64,000 nt of DNA from Cellulophaga sp. BC115SP (GCF_009905545.1 NZ_JAAALB010000004.1:1-64000); one strand, 5' to 3'. Positions 1 to 8,754 are shown, numbered from the stretch's first letter. The notes: generated by a model from the sequence alone, not told the origin. Numbers and translations are program-made.

Positions 1-70
1 GAACAGAGCAGTTAAGCCCAGTACCGTTGATGATACTGCAATCAAATGCGGGAAAGTAAAAAAGCTCCAA
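1..70 (+). rRNA. rrf: 5S ribosomal RNA, 3' part (cut by window start)
   Basis: The first bases match the conserved 3' half of bacterial 5S rRNA: GAACAGAGCAGTTAAGCCCA, then a loop-E-like TGATACTGCA, then GCGGGAAAGTA, in the usual order and spacing. About 40-45 bases of the 5' half lie outside the window. The 3' end is placed near base 70 by position relative to the helix I strand and the following terminator. It implies that 16S and 23S genes lie to the left. Some positions, such as GTAAAAAAGCTCC in the closing helix, are unusual, so a divergent copy is possible. Confidence 0.85.
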
Positions 71-92
71 AATATTATAAATTAGAATAGAA

Positions 93-117
93 GCCACTCC
101 AAAAGAGTGGCTTTTTT
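93..117 (+). terminator. rRNA operon terminator
   Basis: A perfect 7-bp stem GCCACTC/GAGTGGC with loop CAAAA is followed directly by six T residues, about 20 bases after the 5S 3' end. This is a canonical intrinsic terminator for the rRNA operon. Confidence 0.85.
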
Positions 118-121
118 CGTT

Positions 122-220
122 TTACAAGACTTAATACCGTTGAGGATACTGCAGGCTGTGCGCTACTGAATATGCATCTCAATCTTGAGATATAGTAGAA
201 AGCTCCCAAATAGTATAAAT
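122..220 (+). pseudogene. Degenerate second copy of the 5S rRNA 3' end
   Basis: The stretch repeats the intact 5S tail in order: TACCGTTGAGGATACTGCA (one change from the first copy), then AGTAGAAAGCTCC and an A/T-rich spacer like that after the real 5S gene, then a second copy of the terminator. The middle has an unrelated insertion of about 30 bases and the 5' half of 5S is missing. It is a decayed duplication of the end of the rRNA operon and cannot form a normal 5S. Confidence 0.65.
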
Positions 221-230
221 AAAGATGAAA

Positions 231-254
231 GCTACTCTTATGGAGTGGCTTTTT
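231..254 (+). terminator. Duplicated rRNA terminator
   Basis: GCTACTC pairs with GAGTGGC (one G-U pair) and is followed by TTTTT. Its sequence and distance to the preceding 5S remnant match the first terminator, so it is part of the same duplication. It may act as a second-chance terminator. Confidence 0.65.
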
Positions 255-263
255 AAGGTTATA

Positions 264-340
264 GTTAGCTTTGTACTCATGCTGAGATGGCAAACAATGC
301 ATATCTACTAACAGTGAGAAAGTAAAAGCTTTAACATATT
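264..340 (+). pseudogene. Possible third 5S remnant
   Basis: GTTAGCTTTGTACTCATGCT followed by GAGATGGCA and, 30 bases on, GTGAGAAAGTAAAAGCTT resembles the 5S tail in order, with roughly two-thirds identity over the first part by eye. It has no terminator after it. The remainder up to base 470 is plain AT-rich intergenic DNA that should hold the promoter of the next gene; no clear promoter was seen. Confidence 0.4.
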
Positions 341-470
341 ATCTCTATGCCATTTTTCTAGTTTGAGATTTAAGGAATGTAAAGTTTTTCTTTACACTTT
401 ATTTATTATAAAATATTATCTATATTTTTACTCAAAATAAATCATGTAAATATTTTCTACCCTTAAAAAT

Positions 471-1256
471 ATGAGAACAGCCCTTTTCTCATTGTTGCTA
501 CTATTATCTTTAGCTTCAAAAACATCGTTAGCTCAGAAACGATATGCTCCCAGATATAGCTATTTAGATGGCTATTCTTTGACAGCTACTGCTGGTATTC
601 CATATATTGTTGGAGAACTCCATGGAATTCAAGCTTTTCCAACTATTTATAACTTATCATTAGAAAAAGGTTTTTCTCCTAAAGTATCTGGACGATTAAC
701 TGTAATGTCTGGAACAGCCCAGAGCCAAAATAGTGCAGAATATTATGCCTTTGCTCAAAATAATTATTGGGGAGTATCAATCGCTCCTGTGATAAATTTG
801 ACTGCACTATTTGCTAGAGAACAGGAACTTCGTCTAAAATGCTATATGTCGCTAGGCATAGGGTTATTGAGATTTCATACTGATGTTTATAATACAAATG
901 GTCAGTTATTACGTACTACCTCAAATAATACAAGTCGCCATACACCTTTGTTTCAACAATATGGTGCTGGGTCTGGGACTTCTGGTATATATTATACAAG
1001 AGAAGTGTTTGTCCCATTGACTTTTTCCTGCGATTATAAACTCCTTCCTCGACTTTATTTGAATACTTCATTAGGTATTAATTGGATTAGTACTGATAAG
1101 TTTGACGGAACTACTCCGTATAATTTAACAGACCCTTATTTTGTGGAAGGACCGAATTCATATAGTAATACGGCAAATGATGGCTGGGTAAATGTGAATA
1201 TTGGCTTGAAATACAAGTTTATTGCACAACGTTTTATACATCAAAGAGGAATTTAG
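471..1256 (+). CDS. Exported beta-barrel-like protein of unknown function
   Basis: The 261-residue product begins with a clear Sec signal peptide (about residues 1-21, ending SLAQ). The mature part is rich in aromatic residues and alternating hydrophobic/polar strands (for example YSLTATAGIPYIVG and a C-terminal VNVNIGLKYKF), the pattern of a small outer-membrane beta barrel. I recognise no named family or catalytic motif. It is the first protein gene after the rRNA operon and stands alone, with over 100 bases before the next gene. A role in the outer membrane is inferred only from the signal peptide and strand pattern. Confidence 0.75.
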   Translation: MRTALFSLLLLLSLASKTSLAQKRYAPRYSYLDGYSLTATAGIPYIVGELHGIQAFPTIYNLSLEKGFSPKVSGRLTVMSGTAQSQNSAEYYAFAQNNYWGVSIAPVINLTALFAREQELRLKCYMSLGIGLLRFHTDVYNTNGQLLRTTSNNTSRHTPLFQQYGAGSGTSGIYYTREVFVPLTFSCDYKLLPRLYLNTSLGINWISTDKFDGTTPYNLTDPYFVEGPNSYSNTANDGWVNVNIGLKYKFIAQRFIHQRGI

Positions 1257-1362
1257 CAATTCATGCTTCTAATAAGTGAGTTAGTAGATTTTCAGACTAT
1301 CTTTGAGTGGATTTAGTAACTTTTTAAATTATTCTAAACTTTAATAAAAATCAACACCATCT

Positions 1363-3243
1363 ATGATCAAGACATTATTTTTATTTCTACATGGACTCTG
1401 GTTTATTCCCACGTTGTTTAACCAGCCTATTTCTTCAAAGATTGAAGCTGTTACTGTATATCCCGATGGGGCTCAGATTACTAGAAAGGCTAAAGTGGAT
1501 TTACCAGTAGGAAAGACCGAGATACTTTTTTCAGGCTTAGGAGCGACGCTAGATGCTAAAAGTTTGCAAATGAGCGTGGATATGCGGGTAAAGGTATTGG
1601 AAGTCAATCATCGACTAAAAGATGTGAAAAAGGAAAATCAGGAGGAGATTAAAAAGCATGAAGATCAAAAGACTGTTATCGATACTAAAATAAAGAATTT
1701 CAGAGCGATGCTTACCGTTTATAAACGAGAAGAAGAGTTGCTGATTAAGAATCAAACAATAGGTACTACTTCAACAGCAAAAGTGGAAGAGTTGAAACTG
1801 CTCGTTGATTTCCAACGCCAACGTATGACTGATGTTCTGAACAAGCAACTGGAAATCGAAAGAAGCATTCAATCATTAGAGAATGAAAAGAAAAAACATA
1901 ATCAAGAGCTAACAGAGCTTACAGAAAAGCAAACAGCTAATACTTCAGAAGTGCTAGTAACAGTAGAAACAAAAGAAGCTCTACCCGATGTAACATTCAA
2001 TATTTCGTATTATGTCAAAGAGGCTGGTTGGATTCCTACCTATGATGTGCGTGTTGAAAATGTACTAAAACCATTGAAATTAGCCCACAAAGCTTATGTA
2101 TATCAATATTCAGGAGAAGATTGGCGAGCAGTGAAGCTACGTTTTTCAACAGCTAATCCTAAAAAAAATGCTACACCTCCTGAATTGCAAAAATGGTTTT
2201 GGGGAGAAGCTAACGACTATTCGTCATATTATAATTCTGTAGAGAGTAATTCAACTGGTTTGACTGAAGTAAAAGGTTCAGTGAAAGACTTCGCAACTCA
2301 AAATGGCCTACCAGCAGTATCTATCTCGTTAGCTGGTACAAACTTTGGAACAGCTACAGATGCTAACGGAAACTATCGCTTGGCGATTCCCTTGAATTTA
2401 CAAAAGAAAGGTATAGAGTTAGTATATTCTTATATTGGCTATAAAACTCAACGTCAAATAGTTTATGGAAATAAACTTGATGTATTATTGCAAGCTGAGT
2501 ATAATGATTTAAATGAAGTAGTGGTGGCTGGCTATGGTTATGGTAGGCAACAAAAGCAAACTATCATAGGTGGTATGGCAACAGTTGAAAGAAAAAGTAA
2601 CTATGCTCCAGCAATAACTAATATCGAAGAGAGTGAAGCTCCTACGAGTTTAAGTTTTGATGTTCTCTCGCCAACAACGATTCCTTCAGATGGCGAAACC
2701 CATACAATCGATTTGAAAGAAGAAGATATACCTGCTTTGTATGAGTATAAAGTAATCCCTAAAATAGATACAGATGTTTTTTTACAAGCGAAAGTAGTAG
2801 ACTGGGAGAAATACAATTTGGTTGATGGAGAAGTAAATCTTTATTTAGAGGGTACTTATATGGGTAAAAGTGATTTGTCTTTAAAACAAAATGATACACT
2901 TACTTTTGCTTTAGGAAGAGATAAAAATGTGATTGTTACTCGAAAAAAACAAAAAGAATTACAGAAAAAGCAGTTTTTAAGTAATAGTAAAATCGATCAT
3001 GTAAGCTATGAAATTGAGCTGAAAAATACGAAAAAGTATCCTATCAATATTTTAGTAGAAGATCAATTCCCCGTAACGCGATTGAAGGAAATAGAAATAT
3101 ACGATAAGCTCGCTCCTGAGGCAGGGGTTGACAATGATTCAGGAAAAATTACTTGGCGATTAAACCTCGTTGCCATGCAACAAAAGAAATTAACCTTTCA
3201 GTATTCTGTTAAATCACCCAAGGGGACAAATAGCACCGAATAG
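1363..3243 (+). CDS. MuiA-like DUF4139 protein with inserted SusC-type domain
   Basis: The 626-residue product starts with a hydrophobic export signal. Residues about 25-130 match DUF4140 (KIEAVTVYPDGAQITRKAKV), followed by a coiled coil (about 85-190) and the DUF4139 domain split in two (about 200-280 and 430-620, ending in a ...KKLTFQYSVKSPKG strand). Between the halves, residues about 300-395, sits a carboxypeptidase-D regulatory-like domain plus the SusC hallmark (NEVVVAGYGYG), normally found at the start of TonB-dependent receptors. The family is called mucoidy inhibitor A, but its biochemical role is not established. A surface or periplasmic structural role is inferred. The gene stands alone and ends in a strong terminator. 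Confidence 0.85.
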   Translation: MIKTLFLFLHGLWFIPTLFNQPISSKIEAVTVYPDGAQITRKAKVDLPVGKTEILFSGLGATLDAKSLQMSVDMRVKVLEVNHRLKDVKKENQEEIKKHEDQKTVIDTKIKNFRAMLTVYKREEELLIKNQTIGTTSTAKVEELKLLVDFQRQRMTDVLNKQLEIERSIQSLENEKKKHNQELTELTEKQTANTSEVLVTVETKEALPDVTFNISYYVKEAGWIPTYDVRVENVLKPLKLAHKAYVYQYSGEDWRAVKLRFSTANPKKNATPPELQKWFWGEANDYSSYYNSVESNSTGLTEVKGSVKDFATQNGLPAVSISLAGTNFGTATDANGNYRLAIPLNLQKKGIELVYSYIGYKTQRQIVYGNKLDVLLQAEYNDLNEVVVAGYGYGRQQKQTIIGGMATVERKSNYAPAITNIEESEAPTSLSFDVLSPTTIPSDGETHTIDLKEEDIPALYEYKVIPKIDTDVFLQAKVVDWEKYNLVDGEVNLYLEGTYMGKSDLSLKQNDTLTFALGRDKNVIVTRKKQKELQKKQFLSNSKIDHVSYEIELKNTKKYPINILVEDQFPVTRLKEIEIYDKLAPEAGVDNDSGKITWRLNLVAMQQKKLTFQYSVKSPKGTNSTE

Positions 3244-3250
3244 TTTTAGA

Positions 3251-3278
3251 GCCGTATCTCAACGATACGGCTTTTTTT
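3251..3278 (+). terminator. Terminator after the DUF4139 gene
   Basis: A perfect 8-bp stem GCCGTATC/GATACGGC followed by seven T residues begins 8 bases after the stop codon. Confidence 0.9.
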
Positions 3279-3333
3279 ACGTAATTTTGCCCCAAATTTT
3301 GCTAAACTAGGCTTAGGTCTATTGCTCAACATA

Positions 3334-5217
3334 ATGAATTATCTATCAGCAGAAAATATTTCTAAAAACTTTAATGAGCGTTGGCTTTTTAAAGGTATCA
3401 ATTTCGGTATTCTTAAAGGTGATAAAGTAGCCTTAGTGGGTCAAAATGGCTCTGGAAAGACTACTTTAATGAATGTCTTGGCAGGGGTTATACCTGCCGA
3501 TGAAGGTACCATTAGTATTCGTAAAGGAATTACGGTGGGGTATCTTTCACAAAACCCTGTGTTTAATGAGTCGTTGTCGGTAATGGATTCCCTTTTTGAT
3601 GGAGACTCCCCAACGGTGCAAGCCATCAAGGCTTATGAAAACGCCATGTTGCATCACAACGATGACGATTTGACGAGAGCGCTTGAGTTGATGGACAAAT
3701 ACCAAGCTTGGGACTATGAAAGTCGTGTGGAACAAGTTTTAGGAAAATTGGGTATTCATGACCTCGATAAGCCTATTACGTCATTGTCGGGTGGGCAGCG
3801 TAAGCGTGTGGCTATGGCCAAAATTTTGATTGAAGAGCCAGATTTAATCATCATGGATGAACCGACCAACCACCTTGATTTAGAAACAATCGAGTGGTTG
3901 GAGCAAACTCTTTCTTCCCAAAATGTAACCTTGTTACTAGTAACCCACGACCGTTATTTCTTGGATAGAGTTTGTAATAATATTGTCGAGCTAGATAATG
4001 GTAAAACTTATCCTTACAAAGGAAATTATGGGTATTTCTTAGAGAAAAAAGCGGAGCGTGAAGCCATGGAAGCGGCAAGTATCGATAAAGCTAAAAACTT
4101 GTTGCGTACTGAGCTTGAATGGATGCGTCGTCAACCTAAAGCACGTGGGACGAAAGCACAATATCGTGTTGATGCTTTTTATGACTTGAAAGATAAGGCA
4201 TCGCAAACTAAGGACGATTCTAAAGTACAGTTAAATGTAAAAATGGCTCGTCAGGGTAGTAAGATTTTAGAAATTGATGACTTATCAAAAAGCTTTGGCG
4301 AACAAAAAATCGTTGCTAATTTTTCGTATGTCTTCAAGAAAAAAGATAGAATCGGTATCATCGGAAAAAATGGAGCTGGAAAGTCAACATTTTTGAATAT
4401 GATTACGCAAAACCTGAAGCCCGATTCAGGAAATATTACTACAGGCGAAACGGTTGTTTATGGTTATTATCAGCAAGGTGATTTAGAATATAGAGATGGG
4501 CAAAGAGTTATTGATATAGTGACCGAAATAGCCGAATACGTTACCTTAGGGAATGGACAAAGTATTACAGCGAGCCAATTTTTGACTCACTTTAAGTTTG
4601 AGCCTAAAGTACAATATACGCTTGTTGAGAAGCTGTCTGGGGGCGAAAAACGCCGTTTGGCTTTGATGCGAGTATTGATTAAAAATCCTAACTTCTTGAT
4701 TCTGGATGAACCTACCAACGACTTGGATATTCAGACATTGAATATTTTGGAGGACTTCTTAATGGAGTTTGGTGGCTGTTTATTGCTAGTATCTCACGAC
4801 CGTTATTTTATGGACAAATTGGTTGAACACCTTTTTGTGTTTGAGGGAGAAGGACAAATTCGTGATTTCCCAGGAAACTATACCGATTATCGTGAATGGA
4901 AAGATGAATTAGATAAGCAAGAAGCTCAAGCTAAATCGGCACCTAAAAAAGTAGAAACACCAAGTGCTCCAGTTGTTCAAGAAGCTCCTGTTGCTACTTC
5001 TGCCAAAAAGAAACTTTCTTACAAAGAGCAAAAAGAGTATGAATCTTTGGAAGGGGAAATCGCTAAATTGGGAGACCGTAAAGCTGAATTGACAGAAAAA
5101 CTCAATGCTGGGGGTTCTTATGAAGAATTGGCAGCTTGGGCTAAGGAGATAGAACAAATTGCAGACCAACTTGACGAAAAAGAACTTCGTTGGTTAGAGC
5201 TATCCGAAATGATGTAG
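3334..5217 (+). CDS. ABC-F family ATPase, Uup-like
   Basis: A soluble protein of about 627 residues with two ABC ATPase domains and no membrane segments. Domain 1 has Walker A GQNGSGKT (near residue 36), signature LSGGQRKR (near 150) and Walker B with DEPTNHLD. Domain 2 has GKNGAGKST (near 343), LSGGEKRR (near 433) and LDEPTNDLD. A charged linker lies between them and a C-terminal coiled coil (about 560-627) resembles the Uup C-terminal DNA-binding arm. ABC-F proteins act on ribosomes or, for Uup, in genome stability. ATG 3334 (MNYLSAENISKNF) is preferred over an upstream in-frame TTG at 3322, because family members start just before the first strand. Single gene, bounded by terminators. Confidence 0.92.
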   Translation: MNYLSAENISKNFNERWLFKGINFGILKGDKVALVGQNGSGKTTLMNVLAGVIPADEGTISIRKGITVGYLSQNPVFNESLSVMDSLFDGDSPTVQAIKAYENAMLHHNDDDLTRALELMDKYQAWDYESRVEQVLGKLGIHDLDKPITSLSGGQRKRVAMAKILIEEPDLIIMDEPTNHLDLETIEWLEQTLSSQNVTLLLVTHDRYFLDRVCNNIVELDNGKTYPYKGNYGYFLEKKAEREAMEAASIDKAKNLLRTELEWMRRQPKARGTKAQYRVDAFYDLKDKASQTKDDSKVQLNVKMARQGSKILEIDDLSKSFGEQKIVANFSYVFKKKDRIGIIGKNGAGKSTFLNMITQNLKPDSGNITTGETVVYGYYQQGDLEYRDGQRVIDIVTEIAEYVTLGNGQSITASQFLTHFKFEPKVQYTLVEKLSGGEKRRLALMRVLIKNPNFLILDEPTNDLDIQTLNILEDFLMEFGGCLLLVSHDRYFMDKLVEHLFVFEGEGQIRDFPGNYTDYREWKDELDKQEAQAKSAPKKVETPSAPVVQEAPVATSAKKKLSYKEQKEYESLEGEIAKLGDRKAELTEKLNAGGSYEELAAWAKEIEQIADQLDEKELRWLELSEMM

Positions 5218-5260
5218 TATTCATAATTCTTTCATCATAAAAGCATTACTATATATTCCA

Positions 5261-5292
5261 GTGCCACAATTTGTATTGTGGCACTTTTTTTT
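5261..5292 (+). terminator. Terminator after the ABC-F gene
   Basis: GTGCCACAAT and ATTGTGGCAC form a perfect 10-bp stem with a 4-base loop, followed by eight T residues. Confidence 0.92.
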
Positions 5293-5344
5293 GTTTAACT
5301 TTATCTAAAATTATTTCAAGTCAACAAACCTTTACTACTATTAT

Positions 5345-6997
5345 ATGAAAAAAATATTACTCTCGTTGATTTTTATCCTATTAGGGACAATGCTCTCGCA
5401 GGCTCAGAAAACTTGTTTTTATAATGGTAAAGTTTATACAGTTGATACCAAAAACTCAGTTGCCGAAGCGGTAGTTGTCGAAAATGGTAAAATACTATTT
5501 GTAGGCTCAACCCCCGAGGCTCGTGCTGTATGGTCAGATAGTCGAACCAAGATGGTGGACTTGCAAGGAAAACTAATGCTTCCTGGACTTATCGACAATC
5601 ACACGCATTTTGCTGACGGGGGAATGTATCTGTTAGGTGTAGATTTGAGAGGAGCCAAAACGATAGCAGAGTTTAAAGGTATTTTGAAAAAGTATGTGGA
5701 TAACCACCGTGGAGAGTGGATAACTTCTGGTAATTGGGATCATGAATCTTGGGAAGTAAAGGAGTTGCCTACCAAAGAAATGATTGATGATTTTTCGCAA
5801 GATACCCCCATTTTTGTTGACCGTTTTGATGGGCACATGGGGCTAGCTAATTCAAAAGCCTTGGCTTTAGCAGGTATTACCAAAGATACACCTTCGCCTG
5901 ATGGTGGAGAAATAGTGAAAGATCCTAAGACAGGCGAACCAACAGGCGTGCTAAAAGACGCCGCAATGCCTTTGATTTATAAAATTATTCCAGCTGCCAA
6001 TGCAGTGCAAAAAATCAAATTTGTAGAAAGAGCACTTCAAGAAGCACGAGAAAACGGTATTACTTCGGTTCATGATATTACGTTTCAACCAGATTTGATT
6101 GCTTATCAAGACTTGGAAAAGGCGGGTAAACTTACGTGTCGTTTTTATACAAGACTTCCCATTAGTACTTATCAAAACTTGGTAAATACGGGTATTCAAG
6201 CAGGATTTGGTTCTGATAAAATTAAATTAGGCTCGCTCAAGGCGTATGCAGATGGTTCTTTAGGTTCGAGTACAGCTTTGATGTTTAAGCCCTATACACA
6301 AAACCCCAATACCAAGGGTTTGGCTTCGGATATTATTATTAATGGAAGCTTGACCAAGTGGGCAGTAGATGCTGATAAAAACCATTTACAACTTTCTATT
6401 CATGCTATTGGGGATTCCGCTAATTATTTAATGCTAAAGCTTTTTGAAAAAATTACACAGGAAAATCCTAAATGGGATCGTCGTTTCCGTATCGAGCACG
6501 CACAGCATGTGAGATTTGAAGATATTCAAGCTTTTGCCAAATTGGGTGTTATTGCTTCTGTACAGCCTTATCACTGTATCGACGATGGCGTTTGGGCTGC
6601 TAAGCGTATCGGAGACCGAGTGAATTATACACATCCATACAAGTCATTCTTAGAAGCTGGTGTAAAACTCTGTATGGGCTCAGATTGGTCAGTGGCACCA
6701 CTTAATGCTATTTTGGGAATATATGCTGCTGTAACTCGTCAAACAGTGGATGGCGCTAACCCGATGGGTTGGATACCGAAACAGAAAATATCTGTGCAAG
6801 AGGCTATCAAAGCCTATACTATCAATAATGCATACGCAGCTTTTGAAGAAAATGTAAAAGGAAGTATAGAAGTCGGTAAACTAGCTGATATGGTGGTACT
6901 TTCAGAGGATATTTTAACAATTCAACCTGAAAAAATAAAAAATGTACAGGTATTAATGACTATTTTTGATGGGAAAATTGTTTTTGAAAGAAAGTAA
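5345..6997 (+). CDS. Exported metal-dependent amidohydrolase (YtcJ-like)
   Basis: A 550-residue member of the amidohydrolase superfamily (Amidohydro_3, YtcJ-like), which hydrolyses amide or similar bonds with a divalent metal. Visible metal-site motifs are DNHTHFADGG (near residue 83), SIHAIGDSA (near 355), RIEHAQH (near 385) and MGSDWSVAPLN (near 445). The C-terminal GSIEVGKLADMVVLSEDI completes the small beta-sandwich domain. A signal peptide (MKKILLSLIFILLGTMLSQA) sends it to the periplasm or outer membrane. The substrate cannot be deduced. It is transcribed alone, with 170 bases to the next gene. Confidence 0.9.
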   Translation: MKKILLSLIFILLGTMLSQAQKTCFYNGKVYTVDTKNSVAEAVVVENGKILFVGSTPEARAVWSDSRTKMVDLQGKLMLPGLIDNHTHFADGGMYLLGVDLRGAKTIAEFKGILKKYVDNHRGEWITSGNWDHESWEVKELPTKEMIDDFSQDTPIFVDRFDGHMGLANSKALALAGITKDTPSPDGGEIVKDPKTGEPTGVLKDAAMPLIYKIIPAANAVQKIKFVERALQEARENGITSVHDITFQPDLIAYQDLEKAGKLTCRFYTRLPISTYQNLVNTGIQAGFGSDKIKLGSLKAYADGSLGSSTALMFKPYTQNPNTKGLASDIIINGSLTKWAVDADKNHLQLSIHAIGDSANYLMLKLFEKITQENPKWDRRFRIEHAQHVRFEDIQAFAKLGVIASVQPYHCIDDGVWAAKRIGDRVNYTHPYKSFLEAGVKLCMGSDWSVAPLNAILGIYAAVTRQTVDGANPMGWIPKQKISVQEAIKAYTINNAYAAFEENVKGSIEVGKLADMVVLSEDILTIQPEKIKNVQVLMTIFDGKIVFERK

Positions 6998-7168
6998 ACC
7001 TCGAACATAAAAACTAGGGCATGGATTGAATATTTCCTAATGAAGTTTTAATCCATACACAACGAAAAATTGTAAAAATAAGTCTAATTTGTCGAGGCTA
7101 TTGAACTAGCTAATCAATAGCAGAAACTGGATTTTAAGTGTTGTGTAGGCTTGTTGTAAAAATTATCC

Positions 7169-7789
7169 ATGGATATAACTCAAATAATAAAATATCTCTC
7201 CGATTCAAAAGAGATTATTAATGCAGGTTTGTTCGCCATCACCTTTGTGGTATATGCTGAAAATGGGCTTTTCTTCGCTTTCTTTTTACCTGGCGACTAT
7301 CTTCTGTTTTTGACTGGAATTTTTGTAGGTAGTAAACTATTACTTTATCCTATCACTACAGTGATATTGTATTTGTTTTTGGCGGCTGTAATAGGCTCAT
7401 TAACAGGATTCTTATTTGGACGGTATTTTGGTACAACCCTCGAAAACAGACCAGATACGTGGTATTTTAAAAGAAAACACCTAGATGCCACAAAGGATTT
7501 TTTCGAAAAATATGGTAGCCAAGCCTTAATTATCAGCCGATTCTTACCATATATCCGTACCTTTGCACCGATTTTGGCAGGTATTAGTAAAATGAGTTAC
7601 CCAAAATATCTTTTCCTGAATATCGTTGGCGGAGCCGTTTGGGTTGTCTCGTTAGTGGGAGGTGGTTATTGGTTTGGTATCAAGTTCCCTTGGATTATCA
7701 ATTATGTACATTATGTCATTTTGTTTTTCTTGGTTATTACAACTTTTACCGTTGTCAAAGGATATTTTAATATCAGGAATAAGTCATAA
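7169..7789 (+). CDS. DedA family membrane protein (VTT/SNARE-associated domain)
   Basis: A 206-residue integral membrane protein with the DedA/VTT signature: a re-entrant N-terminal segment (ENGLFFAFFLPGDYLLFLTG), G-x-x-x-G-[RY] (LTGFLFGRYFG) and the conserved FxRFxPxxR-type motif seen as ISRFLPYIRTFAPILAG near residue 130. DedA proteins are membrane transporters or scramblases, with members implicated in undecaprenyl phosphate recycling and proton-dependent transport. Which activity applies here is unknown. Four to five hydrophobic segments are visible. The 86-base gap to nuoA leaves co-transcription open. Confidence 0.92.
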   Translation: MDITQIIKYLSDSKEIINAGLFAITFVVYAENGLFFAFFLPGDYLLFLTGIFVGSKLLLYPITTVILYLFLAAVIGSLTGFLFGRYFGTTLENRPDTWYFKRKHLDATKDFFEKYGSQALIISRFLPYIRTFAPILAGISKMSYPKYLFLNIVGGAVWVVSLVGGGYWFGIKFPWIINYVHYVILFFLVITTFTVVKGYFNIRNKS

Positions 7790-7875
7790 ATAGGCAATGA
7801 GCCTTCGGCTTTTGGTACTCACTTACTGTTTGTTAATACGAGTGTGTTTCAATCGCTTTTCTAATTTATTATACG

Positions 7876-8340
7876 ATGCTTAGTGAATTTGGCTATATTT
7901 TGTTGTTTATCATCACTGCGATTGTCTTTACGGCGGTAATTCTCTTTGTTGCCAAGCTATTGAGACCCAATCGCCCGAATGTTGAGAAGCTAACTACTTA
8001 CGAGTCTGGAGAGGAGCCTGATGGTAATGCCAACGTCCGTTTTAATATTCGCTTTTATGTAATTGCGTTGTTGTTTGTGCTATTTGATTTAGAATTGGTG
8101 TTCTTGTTTCCATGGGCAACAGTTTTTGGCAATGAGACACTAAACAATTCTACTGATGGGCTTTGGGGATGGTTTTCGATGGCCGAAATGTTTATTTTTG
8201 TAGGCATTTTAATACTCGGATTAGCCTATGCATGGATAAAAGGACATTTGGATTGGGTACGCCCAGAGGTACAAGAACCACAGTTTAAGTCGCCAGTACC
8301 AGTAAGCAAGTATGAGGCTATCAATAAAAAATATTCTTAG
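7876..8340 (+). CDS. nuoA: NADH-quinone oxidoreductase subunit A
   Basis: A 154-residue subunit of the membrane arm of respiratory complex I. It has three transmembrane helices (about 5-27, 62-84, 93-118), the conserved YESGEEP-type loop between helices 1 and 2, and the conserved acidic segment FVLFDLELVFLFPW in helix 2. The last 30 residues form a hydrophilic tail longer than in E. coli. The usual partners nuoB and nuoC do not follow. nuoD lies about 9 kb downstream on the same strand, so the complex I genes are dispersed here. Confidence 0.95.
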   Translation: MLSEFGYILLFIITAIVFTAVILFVAKLLRPNRPNVEKLTTYESGEEPDGNANVRFNIRFYVIALLFVLFDLELVFLFPWATVFGNETLNNSTDGLWGWFSMAEMFIFVGILILGLAYAWIKGHLDWVRPEVQEPQFKSPVPVSKYEAINKKYS

Positions 8341-8387
8341 GTTTTAGAGGCAAGTATTTGGTGTAAATTCTTCTATTGGTTTGCTTA

Positions 8388-8741
8388 ATGGCTTTACCCA
8401 AAATACATATAGATTTTCATTTGCGACAAGGTTATATATTGTTAACAGTGCCATATCTGCAAGTAGCAGGTATGGCACTGTTTCCTTTTATATTAGTTCA
8501 GAAAAGCAATCCCTCGAAAATATTAGTCAACCATGAGCGAATTCACTTGCGCCAACAAATCGAATTAGGAATTGTATTTTTCTATATATGGTATCTTATC
8601 CATTATTGTATGAATCGTTTGAAAGGAATGCCTCATAATAGAGCATACCATCAAATCATATTTGAAAGAGAGGCTTACCAAGAAGATGAAAACTTACAAT
8701 ATTTGACAAAAAGAAAATGGCTTGCCTTTTTACGATATTAA
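8388..8741 (+). CDS. Small HExxH-containing protein, putative metallopeptidase-like
   Basis: A 117-residue protein with HERIHLRQQIE near residue 51 and a downstream glutamate in IIFEREAY, the HExxH...E arrangement of gluzincin metallopeptidases. One hydrophobic segment (GIVFFYIWYLIHYCM) follows the motif. I know similar short uncharacterised proteins from Bacteroidota but cannot name a family. ATG 8388 is chosen over an in-frame TTG at 8376. Another in-frame ATG at 8472 (MALFPFILVQ) lies inside a terminator-like hairpin and is a possible alternative start. It is 47 bases after nuoA and convergent with the PorP gene, from which it is separated by 13 bases. Confidence 0.75.
   Translation: MALPKIHIDFHLRQGYILLTVPYLQVAGMALFPFILVQKSNPSKILVNHERIHLRQQIELGIVFFYIWYLIHYCMNRLKGMPHNRAYHQIIFEREAYQEDENLQYLTKRKWLAFLRY
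8444..8482 (+). other. Terminator-like hairpin inside the start of a coding region
   Basis: AACAGTGCCATA and TATGGCACTGTT form a perfect 12-bp stem with a 15-base loop, followed by TCCTTTTATATT. It lies 104 bases after the nuoA stop, within the first 32 codons of the small HExxH protein. It could end nuoA transcription or cover the alternative ATG at 8472. Confidence 0.5.
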
Positions 8742-8754
8742 GCAAGCCACCTTG

